Shown: positions 24,536-32,607, numbered from the stretch's first letter. The stretch: DNA of 37,366 nt from Arthrobacter sp. (GCF_030540645.1 NZ_JAUNVV010000006.1:5276-42641); one strand, 5' to 3'. A program made the numbers and translations. Notes: generated by a model from the sequence alone, not told the origin.

Positions 24536-25333
24536 CTAAATGATGTAGTGCACACCCGCCACGGCAGCGGCGACTTCACCTGAGTACGTCTCCCGTGCTT
24601 CGGCCACCACCGTATTGGCGTCCGTCCAGACCGGAATGTGGGTCAGCAGCAGGCGCTTGACGTTGGCCCGCGTGGCCGCCTCGCCAGCACGCTTGCCTGT
24701 CAGATGGACGTCCTTGATGTGGTCGTCGCGGCCTTCTTCAAAAGCAGCCTCGCACAGGAAGAAGTCGGCGTTCCGGGCAGCGTCTTCCAAGCCCTGGCAG
24801 CTGTCGGTGTCCCCGGAGTAGGCGAGCACGGAGGTGCGGTCCAGTCCGGTACCGTCGTATTCCGTGGCTTCCACGCGCAATGCATAGGCCTCCGGAACAG
24901 GGTGGTTCACTGTGTAGGGTATGACCTTGAACGGGCCCACCTCGATGGGTTCGCGTTCTTGCCACAGCTTGAAGTCAAATTCGTCGTGCATGCCAGGATC
25001 CAGCTCAAGGCCATAGGCGGTGGCCAGCCTGTCCGCCGTCGCAGCTGGGCCCCACACAGGGATCCGCCCACTGTCCCAGCCGTCCGGCCCCCACTTGACA
25101 GCCACGTGCAGGCCGCACAAGTCCATGCAGTGGTCCGGATGCAGGTGGCTCAGGAAGATCGCATCAATGTCTTCCAAGTCCATGTATTTTTGTACCGCTC
25201 CCAGGGCACCGCTGCCCAGGTCAATGAGCACCCGCCAGGGCCGCACGCCGTCGTGCGCTGTCAAAAGGTAGCAGGACGCGGGCGACGCCGGGCCGGGAAA
25301 GGACCCGCTGCATCCAACGATCGTCAATTTCAT
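24536..25333 (-). CDS. MBL-fold metallohydrolase, Rv1339-like
   Basis: 265 aa, metallo-beta-lactamase fold. The two-metal site reads SHLHPDH (His63, His65, Asp67, His68), with NHP (His144), YSGDTDSC (Asp175) and LTHIPVW (His232). The order murI, this gene, rph matches Rv1338, Rv1339 and Rv1340 of M. tuberculosis; Rv1339 has been reported as an atypical cyclic-AMP phosphodiesterase. The same activity is an inference here; RNase Z-like hydrolases share the motif. The ATG overlaps the murI stop by 4 bp, so the two are coupled. Confidence 0.88.
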   Translation of the reverse strand: MKLTIVGCSGSFPGPASPASCYLLTAHDGVRPWRVLIDLGSGALGAVQKYMDLEDIDAIFLSHLHPDHCMDLCGLHVAVKWGPDGWDSGRIPVWGPAATADRLATAYGLELDPGMHDEFDFKLWQEREPIEVGPFKVIPYTVNHPVPEAYALRVEATEYDGTGLDRTSVLAYSGDTDSCQGLEDAARNADFFLCEAAFEEGRDDHIKDVHLTGKRAGEAATRANVKRLLLTHIPVWTDANTVVAEARETYSGEVAAAVAGVHYII

Positions 25334-26367
25334 GTCTGCTCCCCTGCGCCGTTTCCCGGAACAGCAAGTCTGCCCACCGAATCCCCCAAAACAAAATTGG
25401 AGACTCGGTGTGAGCCGGACCCGCCACCGCTTTCGCGGGCAGCTGCCAGCATGTCGGGAGTGATGCGAGCCAGTGATCCTGTGGGGTAGTGCGCGGAAAC
25501 GTGGCTGACCTGCTCCACTGCCCGCACTTCCGGACCGAGAAAACGCCGTGCCAGGATGCCAAAGCCCTCGGCATCGCCGGTGGAAAGGAACTGGTGTGTG
25601 GGCGCTTCGCTGCAAACCCGTTCCAAGTCGTGGCTGACAAGAGCCCTATAGACGTCTTTAGCCGTTTCCTCGGCGCTGGAAACCAGCGTCACCGAATCCC
25701 CCATGACATAGGAAATAACGCCGGTCAGCAAGGGATAGTGGGTGCACCCCAGCACCAGGGTGTCCACTGCGGCAGCCTTGAGCGGGGCCAGGTATTCCTC
25801 AGCCGTGGACAGCAGTTCGGGCCCGGCCGTGATGCCGGATTCCACGAAGCGGACAAAGTCCGGGCAGGCCACGGACGTGATGGACAGGTTCGGGGCGGCG
25901 GCAAAAGTATCTTCATAGGCACGCGAACCAACGGTGGCGACGGTGCCGATGACGCCGACGTGGCCGGTGCGGGTGGCCGACACCGCACGGCGGACGGCTG
26001 GTTGGATGACTTCAATGACGGGGATCCCGTAGCGGGCCGTGTATCTTTCGCGGGCGTCACGCAGCACCGCAGCGGAGGCGGAGTTGCAGGCGATGACGAG
26101 CAGTTTTACCCCGGAGTCGACCAGTTCGTCCATGACACCCAAGGCGTTCGCCCTGACTTCGGCAATGGGCAGCGGGCCATAGGGGCCGTTGGCCGTGTCG
26201 CCCACATAGAGGATTGACTCGTTCGGCAGCTGGTCAATGACGGCCCGTGCCACGGTCAACCCACCCACGCCGGAATCGAAGATCCCAATGGCACGCCCGG
26301 CCATGTCGCTTGACTGGCCTTCGGTGCGGCCCTTCAGGCCTTGGACTGTTGCTGGTGTTGTGCTCAT
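25330..26367 (-). CDS. murI: Glutamate racemase
   Basis: Makes D-glutamate for peptidoglycan. With the chosen start, 345 aa. The active site is complete: IFDSGVGG (Asp31), [10 protein letters not shown] (Cys94) and [11 protein letters not shown] (Cys208). About 22 residues precede the usual N-terminus and a C-terminal extension of roughly 55 residues follows the catalytic core, so it is longer than the common 265-285 aa. Start 26367 has only a weak GGA. A TAGTGT hexamer 10 bases upstream may be its own promoter. ATG 26304, nearer the core, is an alternative start. It follows the DUF2017 gene by 61 bp. Confidence 0.94.
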   Translation of the reverse strand: MSTTPATVQGLKGRTEGQSSDMAGRAIGIFDSGVGGLTVARAVIDQLPNESILYVGDTANGPYGPLPIAEVRANALGVMDELVDSGVKLLVIACNSASAAVLRDARERYTARYGIPVIEVIQPAVRRAVSATRTGHVGVIGTVATVGSRAYEDTFAAAPNLSITSVACPDFVRFVESGITAGPELLSTAEEYLAPLKAAAVDTLVLGCTHYPLLTGVISYVMGDSVTLVSSAEETAKDVYRALVSHDLERVCSEAPTHQFLSTGDAEGFGILARRFLGPEVRAVEQVSHVSAHYPTGSLARITPDMLAAARESGGGSGSHRVSNFVLGDSVGRLAVPGNGAGEQT

Positions 26368-26428
26368 GGTCGTTCCAACACTAGTTGCTTCGCGCCCGGT
26401 GCAGCCGCAATTGCGCCCAAGAACACAT

Positions 26429-27001
26429 TCATGGGCGGCGTTGCAGTGCCGCCAACATGGCTTGGACCAGGCTTTCCTGCAGCCACGAGACAAAGTTGTA
26501 GACCAGACTCAGATAACTTTCGACGTCGTCTGCCTCACCCCAGTCCTGCACCTGGTGCACCCGCTCGGCATCGGCTTCGTCCCGAATGGCCAGCCGCTCG
26601 GCCAGTACCAGGCGGACGTCATTCAACGCCATGGACCACAGCTTTGCCGCTTCCTCGTCAAGGACCAGCTTGTCGCTTTCAAGCCCCAAAGACGCAGCGC
26701 GCAAGGCACCAATCTTGGTTTCCCGCAGCGAGCGTTCGGTGAGTTGGCGGAACTCAAGGGCGGAGTCGGCGTCGTTCTTCACGGCATCGGGCAACAGCCG
26801 CAACAAGGCAGGATCGGTGGGTACGCTCACATCCATGTCCAGGCCGATCAACGCCGCCAGCGGATCGGAGGACGCCGGAGTTTCCGGTTCCAACATGGTG
26901 ATGATGTCGACGAAGAGCTTGCGTAGGAGGTCGCGCTCCGGGGCTTCAAGAAAACCGGTGATGCCGCGACGCCCTGCGGAGAAGGCCTTAGCCACGGTCA
27001 T
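26429..27001 (-). CDS. DUF2017 family protein
   Basis: 190 aa, mostly helical, acidic, without signal or membrane segments. The N-terminus ([27 protein letters not shown], key residues F-L-E-x-x-E-R-x-L-L-R) and the C-terminal [22 protein letters not shown] are typical of DUF2017, an actinobacterial family that almost always lies next to clpS (Rv1332 in M. tuberculosis). The function is unknown; a link to ClpS-dependent proteolysis is suggested only by position. Start 27001 lies inside the end of clpS (14-bp overlap) with AAGG upstream. Confidence 0.87.
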   Translation of the reverse strand: MTVAKAFSAGRRGITGFLEAPERDLLRKLFVDIITMLEPETPASSDPLAALIGLDMDVSVPTDPALLRLLPDAVKNDADSALEFRQLTERSLRETKIGALRAASLGLESDKLVLDEEAAKLWSMALNDVRLVLAERLAIRDEADAERVHQVQDWGEADDVESYLSLVYNFVSWLQESLVQAMLAALQRRP

Positions 27002-27293
27002 TGCCCTTCTGCACGGTCGCCCACAAGCCAAAACCGTGCATCGCCACCACGTGCGCCTCCATCTTTTCCTTCGTTCCATGAGCCACAGCAGATCTGCCGA
27101 GCGTATGGACTTCCATCATCAATTTGGCTGCCTTGGTCTCGGAATACCCGAAGTAGCTTTGGAAGACGTAACTGACGTAGCTCATCAAATTAACCGGGTC
27201 ATTCCACACGATCAATTCCCACGGAATGTCCGGGGAGATGAGTTCGCGAGTTGAGACTTCCCGGTCTGTTTCCGGGGCTGTGCTGACACTCAT
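26988..27293 (-). CDS. clpS: ATP-dependent Clp protease adaptor ClpS
   Basis: 101 aa. Delivers N-degron substrates to ClpC/ClpP. Family blocks are PWELIVWNDPVNLMSYVSYVF, FGYSETKAAKLMMEVH and the helix KEKMEAHVVAMHGFGLWA; the residues of the N-end pocket (N-D-P, M and the VH motif) are present. A disordered N-terminus of about 20 residues precedes it. The start at 27293 has TAGAAT 6 bases upstream. It is divergent from pncB with 37 bp between starts. Confidence 0.95.
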   Translation of the reverse strand: MSVSTAPETDREVSTRELISPDIPWELIVWNDPVNLMSYVSYVFQSYFGYSETKAAKLMMEVHTLGRSAVAHGTKEKMEAHVVAMHGFGLWATVQKGNDRG

Positions 27294-27299
27294 GTGTCC

Positions 27300-27305
27300 A
27301 TTCTA
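27300..27305 (-). promoter_or_regulatory. clpS: -10 hexamer TAGAAT, leaderless start of clpS
   Basis: TAGAAT, six bases (GGACAC), then ATG at 27293. The 18 bases CTAGAATGGAxACATGAG are nearly identical to those in front of the DUF3039 gene (CTAGAATGGATACATGAG). Confidence 0.6.
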
Positions 27306-27319
27306 GTGTTGCCGCACTA
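27304..27319. repeat. Inverted repeat between clpS and pncB
   Basis: TAGTG (27304-27308), six bases, CACTA (27315-27319). It overlaps both divergent -10 hexamers, so a protein bound here would affect both genes. It does not match the palindrome at nrtR. It may be a by-product of two facing TA-rich -10 elements. Confidence 0.35.
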
Positions 27320-27323
27320 AAGT
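27318..27323 (+). promoter_or_regulatory. pncB: -10 hexamer TAAAGT, leaderless start of pncB
   Basis: TAAAGT, seven bases, then GTG at 27331. No Shine-Dalgarno site is present. The clpS and pncB promoters overlap back to back within 30 bp. Confidence 0.55.
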
Positions 27324-27330
27324 AAATTCC

Positions 27331-28671
27331 GTGACTACGCCATCAAGCTGGGGCCACCCCCGCACATCATTGTTTACAGATCACTACGAGCTGACAATGC
27401 TTCAGGCAGCCCTGCACTCCGGAGCTGCGCACCGTCGCAGTGTTTTTGAGGCCTTTGCACGCCGGCTTCCGGACGGCCGCCGCTATGGGGTTGTGGGCGG
27501 AACGGGCCGGTTCCTGGAAGGCTTGGAGCACTTTCGTTTTGGCCCGGATGAGCTGAATTTTCTGGCCACACACAACGTTGTCAATGACGAAACGCTCTCC
27601 TGGCTGGCCGATTTCAAGTTCTCCGGCGACATTTACGGTTACGCAGAGGGCGAACTTTATTTCCCCAATTCGCCTATTTTAACCATTGAATCCACGTTTG
27701 CAGAGGCCTGCATCTTGGAGACGTATGTGCTGTCGGTGCTCAACCACGACTCCGCCATCGCCTCCGCAGCCTCCCGCATGATCGGCGCCGCCGGCGCTCG
27801 CCCCTGCATTGAGATGGGCTCGCGACGCACGCATGAGGAGTCCGCCGTGGCGGCTTCCCGTGCCGCCGTCATCGCCGGGTTCCACAGCACCTCCAACCTC
27901 GAATGCGGGTTGCGTTACGGCGTGCTAACCCAGGGCACCGCCGCGCATTCCTTCACGTTGTTGCACGACTCCGAGGAGGACGCCTTCCGTGCCCAGCTCG
28001 GTTCCATGGGTGCCGGGACCACTCTGCTGGTTGACACGTACGACGTCGAAGCGGCCGTACGCAAGGCCGTCGCCATCGCCGGACCGGACTTGGGCGGCGT
28101 CCGGTTGGATTCCGGTGACCTGCTCGCCCAGGCGCGCGACGTCCGGGCCCTGCTCGATTCCCTGGGCAATACTAATACGCGCATCACGGTGACCAGCGAC
28201 CTTGACGAGTTTGCCATCGCCGCCCTGGCCGCGGCACCTGTCGATTCCTATGGAGTGGGCACGTCGCTAGTCACAGGTTCAGGGGCCCCCACAGCCTCCA
28301 TGGTGTACAAGCTCGTCTCCCGCGAGGGCGACGACGGAGAGTTTGTCTCCGTCGCCAAGGCAGCAAAAAACAAGGCCAGCGTGGGCGGCCGCAAGTACGC
28401 GATGCGGCGCCTCAACAGTGCTGGGATTGCCACCGCGGAAGTTGTGGGGATTGGCCACCGCCCCGCCGGGGACACCAATGACCGTCCCCTGCTTACACAG
28501 TTCGCCAAGGACGGAGAACTGCTGTCCGGCTGGACCGGCTCCGAGGGCGTGGTTCGCGCCACGGCCCGCCACACCGCCTCGATGGCGGAGATGCCCGGGG
28601 CCGCCCGGCGCCTGCAGCGCGGGGAACCCGTCATTCCCACAGAATACGAACAACCCACACCCACCGCTTAG
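27331..28671 (+). CDS. pncB: Nicotinate phosphoribosyltransferase
   Basis: Converts nicotinate and PRPP (with ATP) to nicotinate mononucleotide, the salvage entry to NAD. 446 aa. Recognised by SLFTDHYELTMLQAAL at the N-terminus, FEAFARRLPDGRRYGVVGG, the GSRRTHEESAVAASRAAVIAGF block (key residues G-S-R-R-T/A-H), GVRLDSGDL and VTSDLDE, and YGVGTSLVTG near the phosphate site. The GTG start is 37 bp from divergent clpS, as pncB1 and clpS are in M. tuberculosis. pncA follows 15 bp downstream in the same operon. Confidence 0.96.
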   Translation: MTTPSSWGHPRTSLFTDHYELTMLQAALHSGAAHRRSVFEAFARRLPDGRRYGVVGGTGRFLEGLEHFRFGPDELNFLATHNVVNDETLSWLADFKFSGDIYGYAEGELYFPNSPILTIESTFAEACILETYVLSVLNHDSAIASAASRMIGAAGARPCIEMGSRRTHEESAVAASRAAVIAGFHSTSNLECGLRYGVLTQGTAAHSFTLLHDSEEDAFRAQLGSMGAGTTLLVDTYDVEAAVRKAVAIAGPDLGGVRLDSGDLLAQARDVRALLDSLGNTNTRITVTSDLDEFAIAALAAAPVDSYGVGTSLVTGSGAPTASMVYKLVSREGDDGEFVSVAKAAKNKASVGGRKYAMRRLNSAGIATAEVVGIGHRPAGDTNDRPLLTQFAKDGELLSGWTGSEGVVRATARHTASMAEMPGAARRLQRGEPVIPTEYEQPTPTA

Positions 28672-28686
28672 CAAGAGGAGACTTTC

Positions 28687-29304
28687 ATGGCCAAGGCCCT
28701 GATCATTGTTGATGTCCAGAACGACTTTTGTGAAGGAGGCTCGCTTGCCGTCGCCGGTGGCGCCGCCCTGGCAACGGAAATCAGCGAGATGCTGGCCGAA
28801 ACCACCGACTTTGACTTTGTTGCAGCCACCCAGGACTGGCATGTGGAGCCGGGCAGCCACTTCTCGGAGACGCCCAACTTCCGCACCAGCTGGCCCGTGC
28901 ACTGCGTCGCCGGCTCCAAAGGCGCTGCACTGCACCGCAATCTGGACACCGAGGACATCGACGCCTACTTCCGCAAGGGCAAGTACGACGCCGGCTACTC
29001 GGGTTTCGATGGATTGCTCGCCCCTGAAGACGAAGTTGCCGTAGGTGAGCGTGAAGCCCACGAGTCTGCAGCAGAGAACAACGAGTCCCCTGTCAGCCTG
29101 GACGATTGGCTGCGCGACAACGACATCGATGACGTCGTCATCGTGGGCATCGCCACCGAGCACTGCGTCCGCGCCACGGCCCTGGACGCCGTCAACGCCG
29201 GATACAACACCACCGTATTGCGCGACTTCGTTGCCGGAATTGACGAAGATGCGATCGAGGAAACCCTCGAGGAACTCGAAGACGCCGGTGTGGAAGTGAA
29301 GTAA
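28687..29304 (+). CDS. pncA: Nicotinamidase
   Basis: Deamidates nicotinamide to nicotinate, feeding PncB; homologues also activate pyrazinamide. 205 aa, isochorismatase fold. The catalytic triad is Asp9 (IIVDVQNDF), Lys97 (RKGKYDAG) and Cys160 (IATEHCV). Metal ligands are Asp50, His52 and His58 (TQDWHVEPGSHF) and His72. Between residues about 112 and 138 there is an acidic insertion (EDEVAVGEREAHESAAEN) not needed for the core. GAGGAG lies 6 bases before the ATG. It forms a two-gene salvage operon with pncB. Confidence 0.95.
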   Translation: MAKALIIVDVQNDFCEGGSLAVAGGAALATEISEMLAETTDFDFVAATQDWHVEPGSHFSETPNFRTSWPVHCVAGSKGAALHRNLDTEDIDAYFRKGKYDAGYSGFDGLLAPEDEVAVGEREAHESAAENNESPVSLDDWLRDNDIDDVVIVGIATEHCVRATALDAVNAGYNTTVLRDFVAGIDEDAIEETLEELEDAGVEVK

Positions 29305-29315
29305 CCCGGGTCCTA

Positions 29316-29403
29316 GTTTTATTATGCGCTGAGTTCAAGGGCCAACCATGCGCCAGTTATGCAGTGGCGCATGGTTGGGCACGGATCGTGCGCAGAATAA
29401 AAC
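29316..29403. repeat. Nested palindrome between pncA and the helicase gene
   Basis: An inner perfect 14-bp inverted repeat, CCAACCATGCGCCA (29342-29355) and TGGCGCATGGTTGG (29365-29378), with a 9-base loop, lies inside outer arms GTTTTATT-a-TGCGC (29316-29329) and GCGCA-g-AATAAAAC (29390-29403). Unpaired segments of 12 and 11 bases separate the two levels. It fills the gap between the convergent genes and may act as a two-way terminator, but neither strand ends in a U-run. Confidence 0.8.
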
Positions 29404-29404
29404 G

Positions 29405-31177
29405 CTATTTACGGCCGATGAACCAGTCTTGCAGCTTCTTCAGGCGTGTCTGCAGCTGGGACTCATTGGCTTGGGCCACGGCCGGTCCACCACAGATGCG
29501 GCGCAATTCGCTGTGCACCATGCCGTGGGGCATACCTGAACGCGCACTCCATGCTGAGACGTTCTTCGCGAGCTCTCCGCGCAAGTCCATGAGCATACGG
29601 TGGTCCACCAGCGGCGCAGCCTCCGGTTCTGCCACGGCCGAGGACGACCTTCGCTTCCGGGTTTGCTGGTCGGCCTGGTGCTGGCGTAGCAGCACGCCCA
29701 TCTGATCCGCGTCAAGCAATCCGGGGATGCCGAGGAAATCGAGTTCGTCGTCGCTGCCGATGGCGCCGCCGGTGCCGAACTCGCCGCCGTCGAAGAGCAC
29801 CCGGTCAAAGGAGGCCTGTGATTCCAGTGCCTCGAATTTGAACTTTTCCATGGTGTCGGACGCCTTTTCCTCGCGGTTGGCCTCCTCCATTTCGGCGTCT
29901 TCTTCCATGAAGCCGTCGGAATCCTTGTCCGGCCGGTCAAGGGCGTGATCCCGTTCAAGCTCCAACTGGTTGGCCAGTTCCATCAAGTTGGGCACCGATG
30001 GCAGGAAGATCGACGCCGTCTCTCCCCTTTTGCGGGCACGCACGAAGCGCCCCACGGCCTGGGCAAAGAATAACGGCGTGGCCGTGGACGTCGCGTAGAC
30101 GCCAACGGCCAGGCGCGGCACGTCAACACCTTCGGAGACCATGCGCACGGCTACCATCCAGCGTTTGTCACCGGCTGAGAACTTGTCAATCTTGTCAGAG
30201 GCCTTGGAGTCGTCGGACAAAATCACGGTGGGCGATTCGCCAGTGATTTTCTTCAACTCCGCTGCGTAGGCGCGGGCGTCCTCATGGTCCGTCGCAATGA
30301 CCATGGCCCCGGCGTCGGGCACGGCACGGCGCACCTCGGTCAGGCGCTTGTCGGCTGCGGCCAACACAGCGGGGATCCACTCCCCTGCCGGGTTCAGGGC
30401 TGTGCGCCAGGCCTGGGAGGTGACATCTTTCGTCACTGCTTCACCCAGTCTGGCGGCCATTTCCTCGCCAGCACTGGTGCGCCAACGCATTTGACCGGAG
30501 TAGGCCATGAACATGACGGGGCGCACCACGTGGTCCCGCAAAGCCTCACCATAACCGTACGTGTAGTCGGCCTTCGAACGGCGGATCCCGTCCCGGTCCT
30601 CGGCATATTCCACGAAGGGTATGGCCGCCGTGTCGGAGCGGAAGGGCGTTCCTGTCAGGGCTAGGCGACGGGCAGCAGGGTCAAACGCTTCCCTGATCCC
30701 GTCACCCCAGGACAGTGCATCGCCACCATGGTGAATTTCATCCAGGATGACCAGCGTGCGCGCAGCCTCGGTCTTCGCCCTGTGCAGCAATGGTTTGCTG
30801 GCAACCTGGGCGTACGTCACAGCCACACCGGTAAATCCTTTGCCATGGCGACCGTCGGCGTTTTTGAAGTTCGGGTCGATGGCAATGCCCACCTTGGCTG
30901 CCGCATCCGCCCACTGCCGCTTCAGGTGGTCGGTGGGGGTGACGATCGTGACCCTGTTGATGGTGCCACGCGCAATGAGCTGTGTGGCAATGTGCAGGGC
31001 AAACGTCGTCTTTCCGGCACCGGGGGTGGCGACGGCCATGAAGTCCTTCGGATTTTCACTGAAGTACTTTTCCATGGCTTCGCTCTGCCACGCACGTAGT
31101 TTCTGCGCCGTTCCCCAAGCAGCACGCTCCGGGTAGGCGGGAGGCAGCGACGGGCCACCAAACAATGTTTCCGTCAC
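29405..31177 (-). CDS. Superfamily 2 DExH-box helicase
   Basis: 590 aa from GTG 31177. The helicase core has motif I ATPGAGKTT (about 51-58), the Walker B box LDEIHH (Asp146, Glu147), motif III LALTGTPFRSD (about 173-182), motif V VSEGVDVPRLAV and motif VI QAVGRFVRARKRGE. After the core comes an acidic region of about 60 residues (MEEDAEMEEANREEKA) and a C-terminal helical domain with RGELAKNVSAWSARSG. Layout is closer to restriction-type and XPB-like helicases than to RNA DEAD proteins. The nucleic-acid substrate is unknown. The GTG has GGGA 6-8 bases upstream; a longer frame from GTG 31219 lacks a ribosome site. The DUF3039 gene lies just upstream. Confidence 0.88.
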   Translation of the reverse strand: MTETLFGGPSLPPAYPERAAWGTAQKLRAWQSEAMEKYFSENPKDFMAVATPGAGKTTFALHIATQLIARGTINRVTIVTPTDHLKRQWADAAAKVGIAIDPNFKNADGRHGKGFTGVAVTYAQVASKPLLHRAKTEAARTLVILDEIHHGGDALSWGDGIREAFDPAARRLALTGTPFRSDTAAIPFVEYAEDRDGIRRSKADYTYGYGEALRDHVVRPVMFMAYSGQMRWRTSAGEEMAARLGEAVTKDVTSQAWRTALNPAGEWIPAVLAAADKRLTEVRRAVPDAGAMVIATDHEDARAYAAELKKITGESPTVILSDDSKASDKIDKFSAGDKRWMVAVRMVSEGVDVPRLAVGVYATSTATPLFFAQAVGRFVRARKRGETASIFLPSVPNLMELANQLELERDHALDRPDKDSDGFMEEDAEMEEANREEKASDTMEKFKFEALESQASFDRVLFDGGEFGTGGAIGSDDELDFLGIPGLLDADQMGVLLRQHQADQQTRKRRSSSAVAEPEAAPLVDHRMLMDLRGELAKNVSAWSARSGMPHGMVHSELRRICGGPAVAQANESQLQTRLKKLQDWFIGRK

Positions 31178-31287
31178 GAATTTCCCGCCATCCTTGTCAC
31201 TTCTTCCTGCCCTTTGCACCCGGAACCGGGCACAGCAAAGACAACGCCCGTTTCGGCGTGCCTGCCAAAATTAATAATGTGTCAAGG

Positions 31288-31611
31288 CTACTTTTTAGGT
31301 TCCTTGGGGCCCTTGCCCTTGCCACCTTCGGGCTTCAAGCCGTCATAGATGGCCTTGCAGTCGGGGCAGACCGGGAACTTGTGCGGATCGCGTCCCGGGG
31401 TCCACACCTTGCCGCATAGGGCCACTACGGGGTCGCCCGTCATGGCCGATTCCATGATCTTTTCCTTGCGGACGTAGTGCGAGAACCGCTCGCTGTCGCC
31501 GGGCTCGACTTCCTGGAGCAACTCCTGGCGTTCAATCACGGCGGTCGAACCGCCGCCGGTGCCGGGGTTGCCCGTGGGATGGTTTTCGAAGGGGTCTGGA
31601 GGCAAACTCAT
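31288..31611 (-). CDS. DUF3039 zinc-binding-like protein
   Basis: 107 aa. The first 30 residues are disordered and Gly/Pro-rich. The DUF3039 core follows with SERFSHYVRKEKI, then ALCGKVWTPGRDP and FPVCPDCK: Cys66, His77, Cys82 and Cys85 form a plausible zinc site. The tail is Lys/Gly-rich. The family is actinobacterial and uncharacterised; a small DNA, RNA or protein adaptor is possible. It lies 110 bp upstream of the helicase on the same strand. The start has TAGAAT exactly 6 bases upstream. Confidence 0.87.
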   Translation of the reverse strand: MSLPPDPFENHPTGNPGTGGGSTAVIERQELLQEVEPGDSERFSHYVRKEKIMESAMTGDPVVALCGKVWTPGRDPHKFPVCPDCKAIYDGLKPEGGKGKGPKEPKK

Positions 31612-31617
31612 GTATCC

Positions 31618-31623
31618 ATTCTA
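31618..31623 (-). promoter_or_regulatory. -10 hexamer TAGAAT, leaderless start of the DUF3039 gene
   Basis: TAGAAT, six bases (GGATAC), then ATG at 31611. The surrounding bases match the clpS start region almost exactly. Confidence 0.6.
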
Positions 31624-31660
31624 GCGTCTTCTGCCTCGCGACTCACCGAGGCAGGGGACG

Positions 31661-31702
31661 ACGGCGGGAGGCGAGTTATGAATCTCACTCGCCTCCCGCC
31701 GT
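31661..31702 (-). terminator. nagB: Terminator hairpin downstream of nagB
   Basis: ACGGCGGGAGGCGAGT (31661-31676) pairs perfectly with ACTCGCCTCCCGCCGT (31687-31702) across a 10-base loop. The 16-bp GC-rich stem starts 23 bp after the nagB stop. No U-run follows, as is common for actinobacterial terminators. Confidence 0.8.
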
Positions 31703-31724
31703 GGGACTGCCCATGCTGTTGTGC

Positions 31725-32507
31725 TTAGAGGCCCTGCCAGGCCGGCTTGTTGTTGAAGGCGTTGCGGTACATGGCTGCACCTTCCAGCTTGGAGGCTGCA
31801 GCTTCGTCAATAATGACGGTGGCGCGCTGGTGGAACTGCAAGATGGAGGCAGGGCACGCAGCGGAGACGGGGCCCTCAACGAAGTCACGCACGGCGTCGG
31901 CCTTGCCGGCCCCGAACGCAACCAGGACCAGGTGGCGGGCGTCCATGATGGTGCCCAGCCCCTGCGTCACCACGTGGTGCGGGACCTGGGAGATGCTGTC
32001 AAAGAACCGTGCATTGTCCTGGCGTGTCTGTTCAGCCAGGGTCTTGATGCGGGTGCGTGAGGCAAGGGATGAACCGGGCTCGTTGAAGCCGATATGCCCG
32101 TTGGTGCCGACCCCGAGGATCTGCAGGTCAATGCCGCCGGCGTCAGCAATGGCAGCCTCGTACGATGCGCAGGCGCCCTCCACGTCTTCACTGGTGCCGT
32201 CGGGACCGTGTACGTTCTCAGCCGCCACATCAACGCGATTGGTGAACTCGCGCCGGATCACTTCACGGTAGGACTCGAAGTGGCCTACAGGCAGACCCAC
32301 ATACTCATCCAGGGCAAAGCCGCTGACCTCGGCGAAGCTCAGGCCTTCCTCCTCGTGGCGGCGGGCCAGCTCATCGTAGATGGGCAGCGGAGAGGACCCA
32401 GTGGCCAGGCCGATCACAGCGGTGGGCTTGGCACGCACCAACGACTCGATGGAGTCGGCGGCGAGGGCGCCAATTTCCTTGCTGCTGGGGAGGATGATGA
32501 CCTCCAT
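31725..32507 (-). CDS. nagB: Glucosamine-6-phosphate deaminase
   Basis: Converts glucosamine 6-phosphate to fructose 6-phosphate and ammonia in amino-sugar catabolism. 260 aa. Typical blocks are IGLATGSSPLPIYDEL, FALDEYVGLP with the catalytic Asp, ILGVGTNGHIGFNEPG, and ALVAFGAGKADAV-like VLVAFGAGKADAVRD. Start 32507 has AAGGA 10 bases upstream; the frame extends 8 codons further without support. No nagA or transporter is adjacent, so the gene stands apart from an amino-sugar operon here. Confidence 0.95.
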   Translation of the reverse strand: MEVIILPSSKEIGALAADSIESLVRAKPTAVIGLATGSSPLPIYDELARRHEEEGLSFAEVSGFALDEYVGLPVGHFESYREVIRREFTNRVDVAAENVHGPDGTSEDVEGACASYEAAIADAGGIDLQILGVGTNGHIGFNEPGSSLASRTRIKTLAEQTRQDNARFFDSISQVPHHVVTQGLGTIMDARHLVLVAFGAGKADAVRDFVEGPVSAACPASILQFHQRATVIIDEAAASKLEGAAMYRNAFNNKPAWQGL

Positions 32508-32526
32508 ATGACACGCTTCCTTTCGC

Positions 32527-32540
32527 GGCACGAGCGTGCC
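32527..32540. promoter_or_regulatory. nagB: Short inverted repeat in the nagB upstream region
   Basis: GGCACG-AG-CGTGCC lies 20 bp before the nagB start, just upstream of its ribosome site, next to an AT-rich stretch (TTTTTTTAAAATT) that may hold the -10. It could be an operator or a leader hairpin. It does not look like the DasR consensus I know. Confidence 0.3.
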
Positions 32541-32570
32541 TGTGGCATTTTTTAAAATTCATGCAAAGTT

Positions 32571-32601
32571 GCTGCCCTCCACCTTATCCAGTGCGGGCAG
32601 C
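32571..32601 (-). terminator. Possible terminator of the ABC exporter operon
   Basis: GCTGCCC (32571-32577) and GGGCAGC (32595-32601) are complementary around a 17-base loop, 7 bp past the permease stop. On the minus strand AACTTTGCATGAATTTT follows, a loose U-rich tail. Confidence 0.4.
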
Positions 32602-32607
32602 CATCAG

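Noticed and set aside
27304..27319. Second NrtR operator at pncB
   Set aside because: The inverted repeat here (TAGTG-n6-CACTA) differs in both half-site and spacing from the nrtR palindrome (AGTCA-n3-TGACT).
31220..31287. TTGACA near 31282 and a small hairpin (ACGCC/GGCGT) as helicase promoter or DUF3039 terminator
   Set aside because: No -10 at an acceptable distance from TTGACA, and the 5-bp stem is too weak to call.
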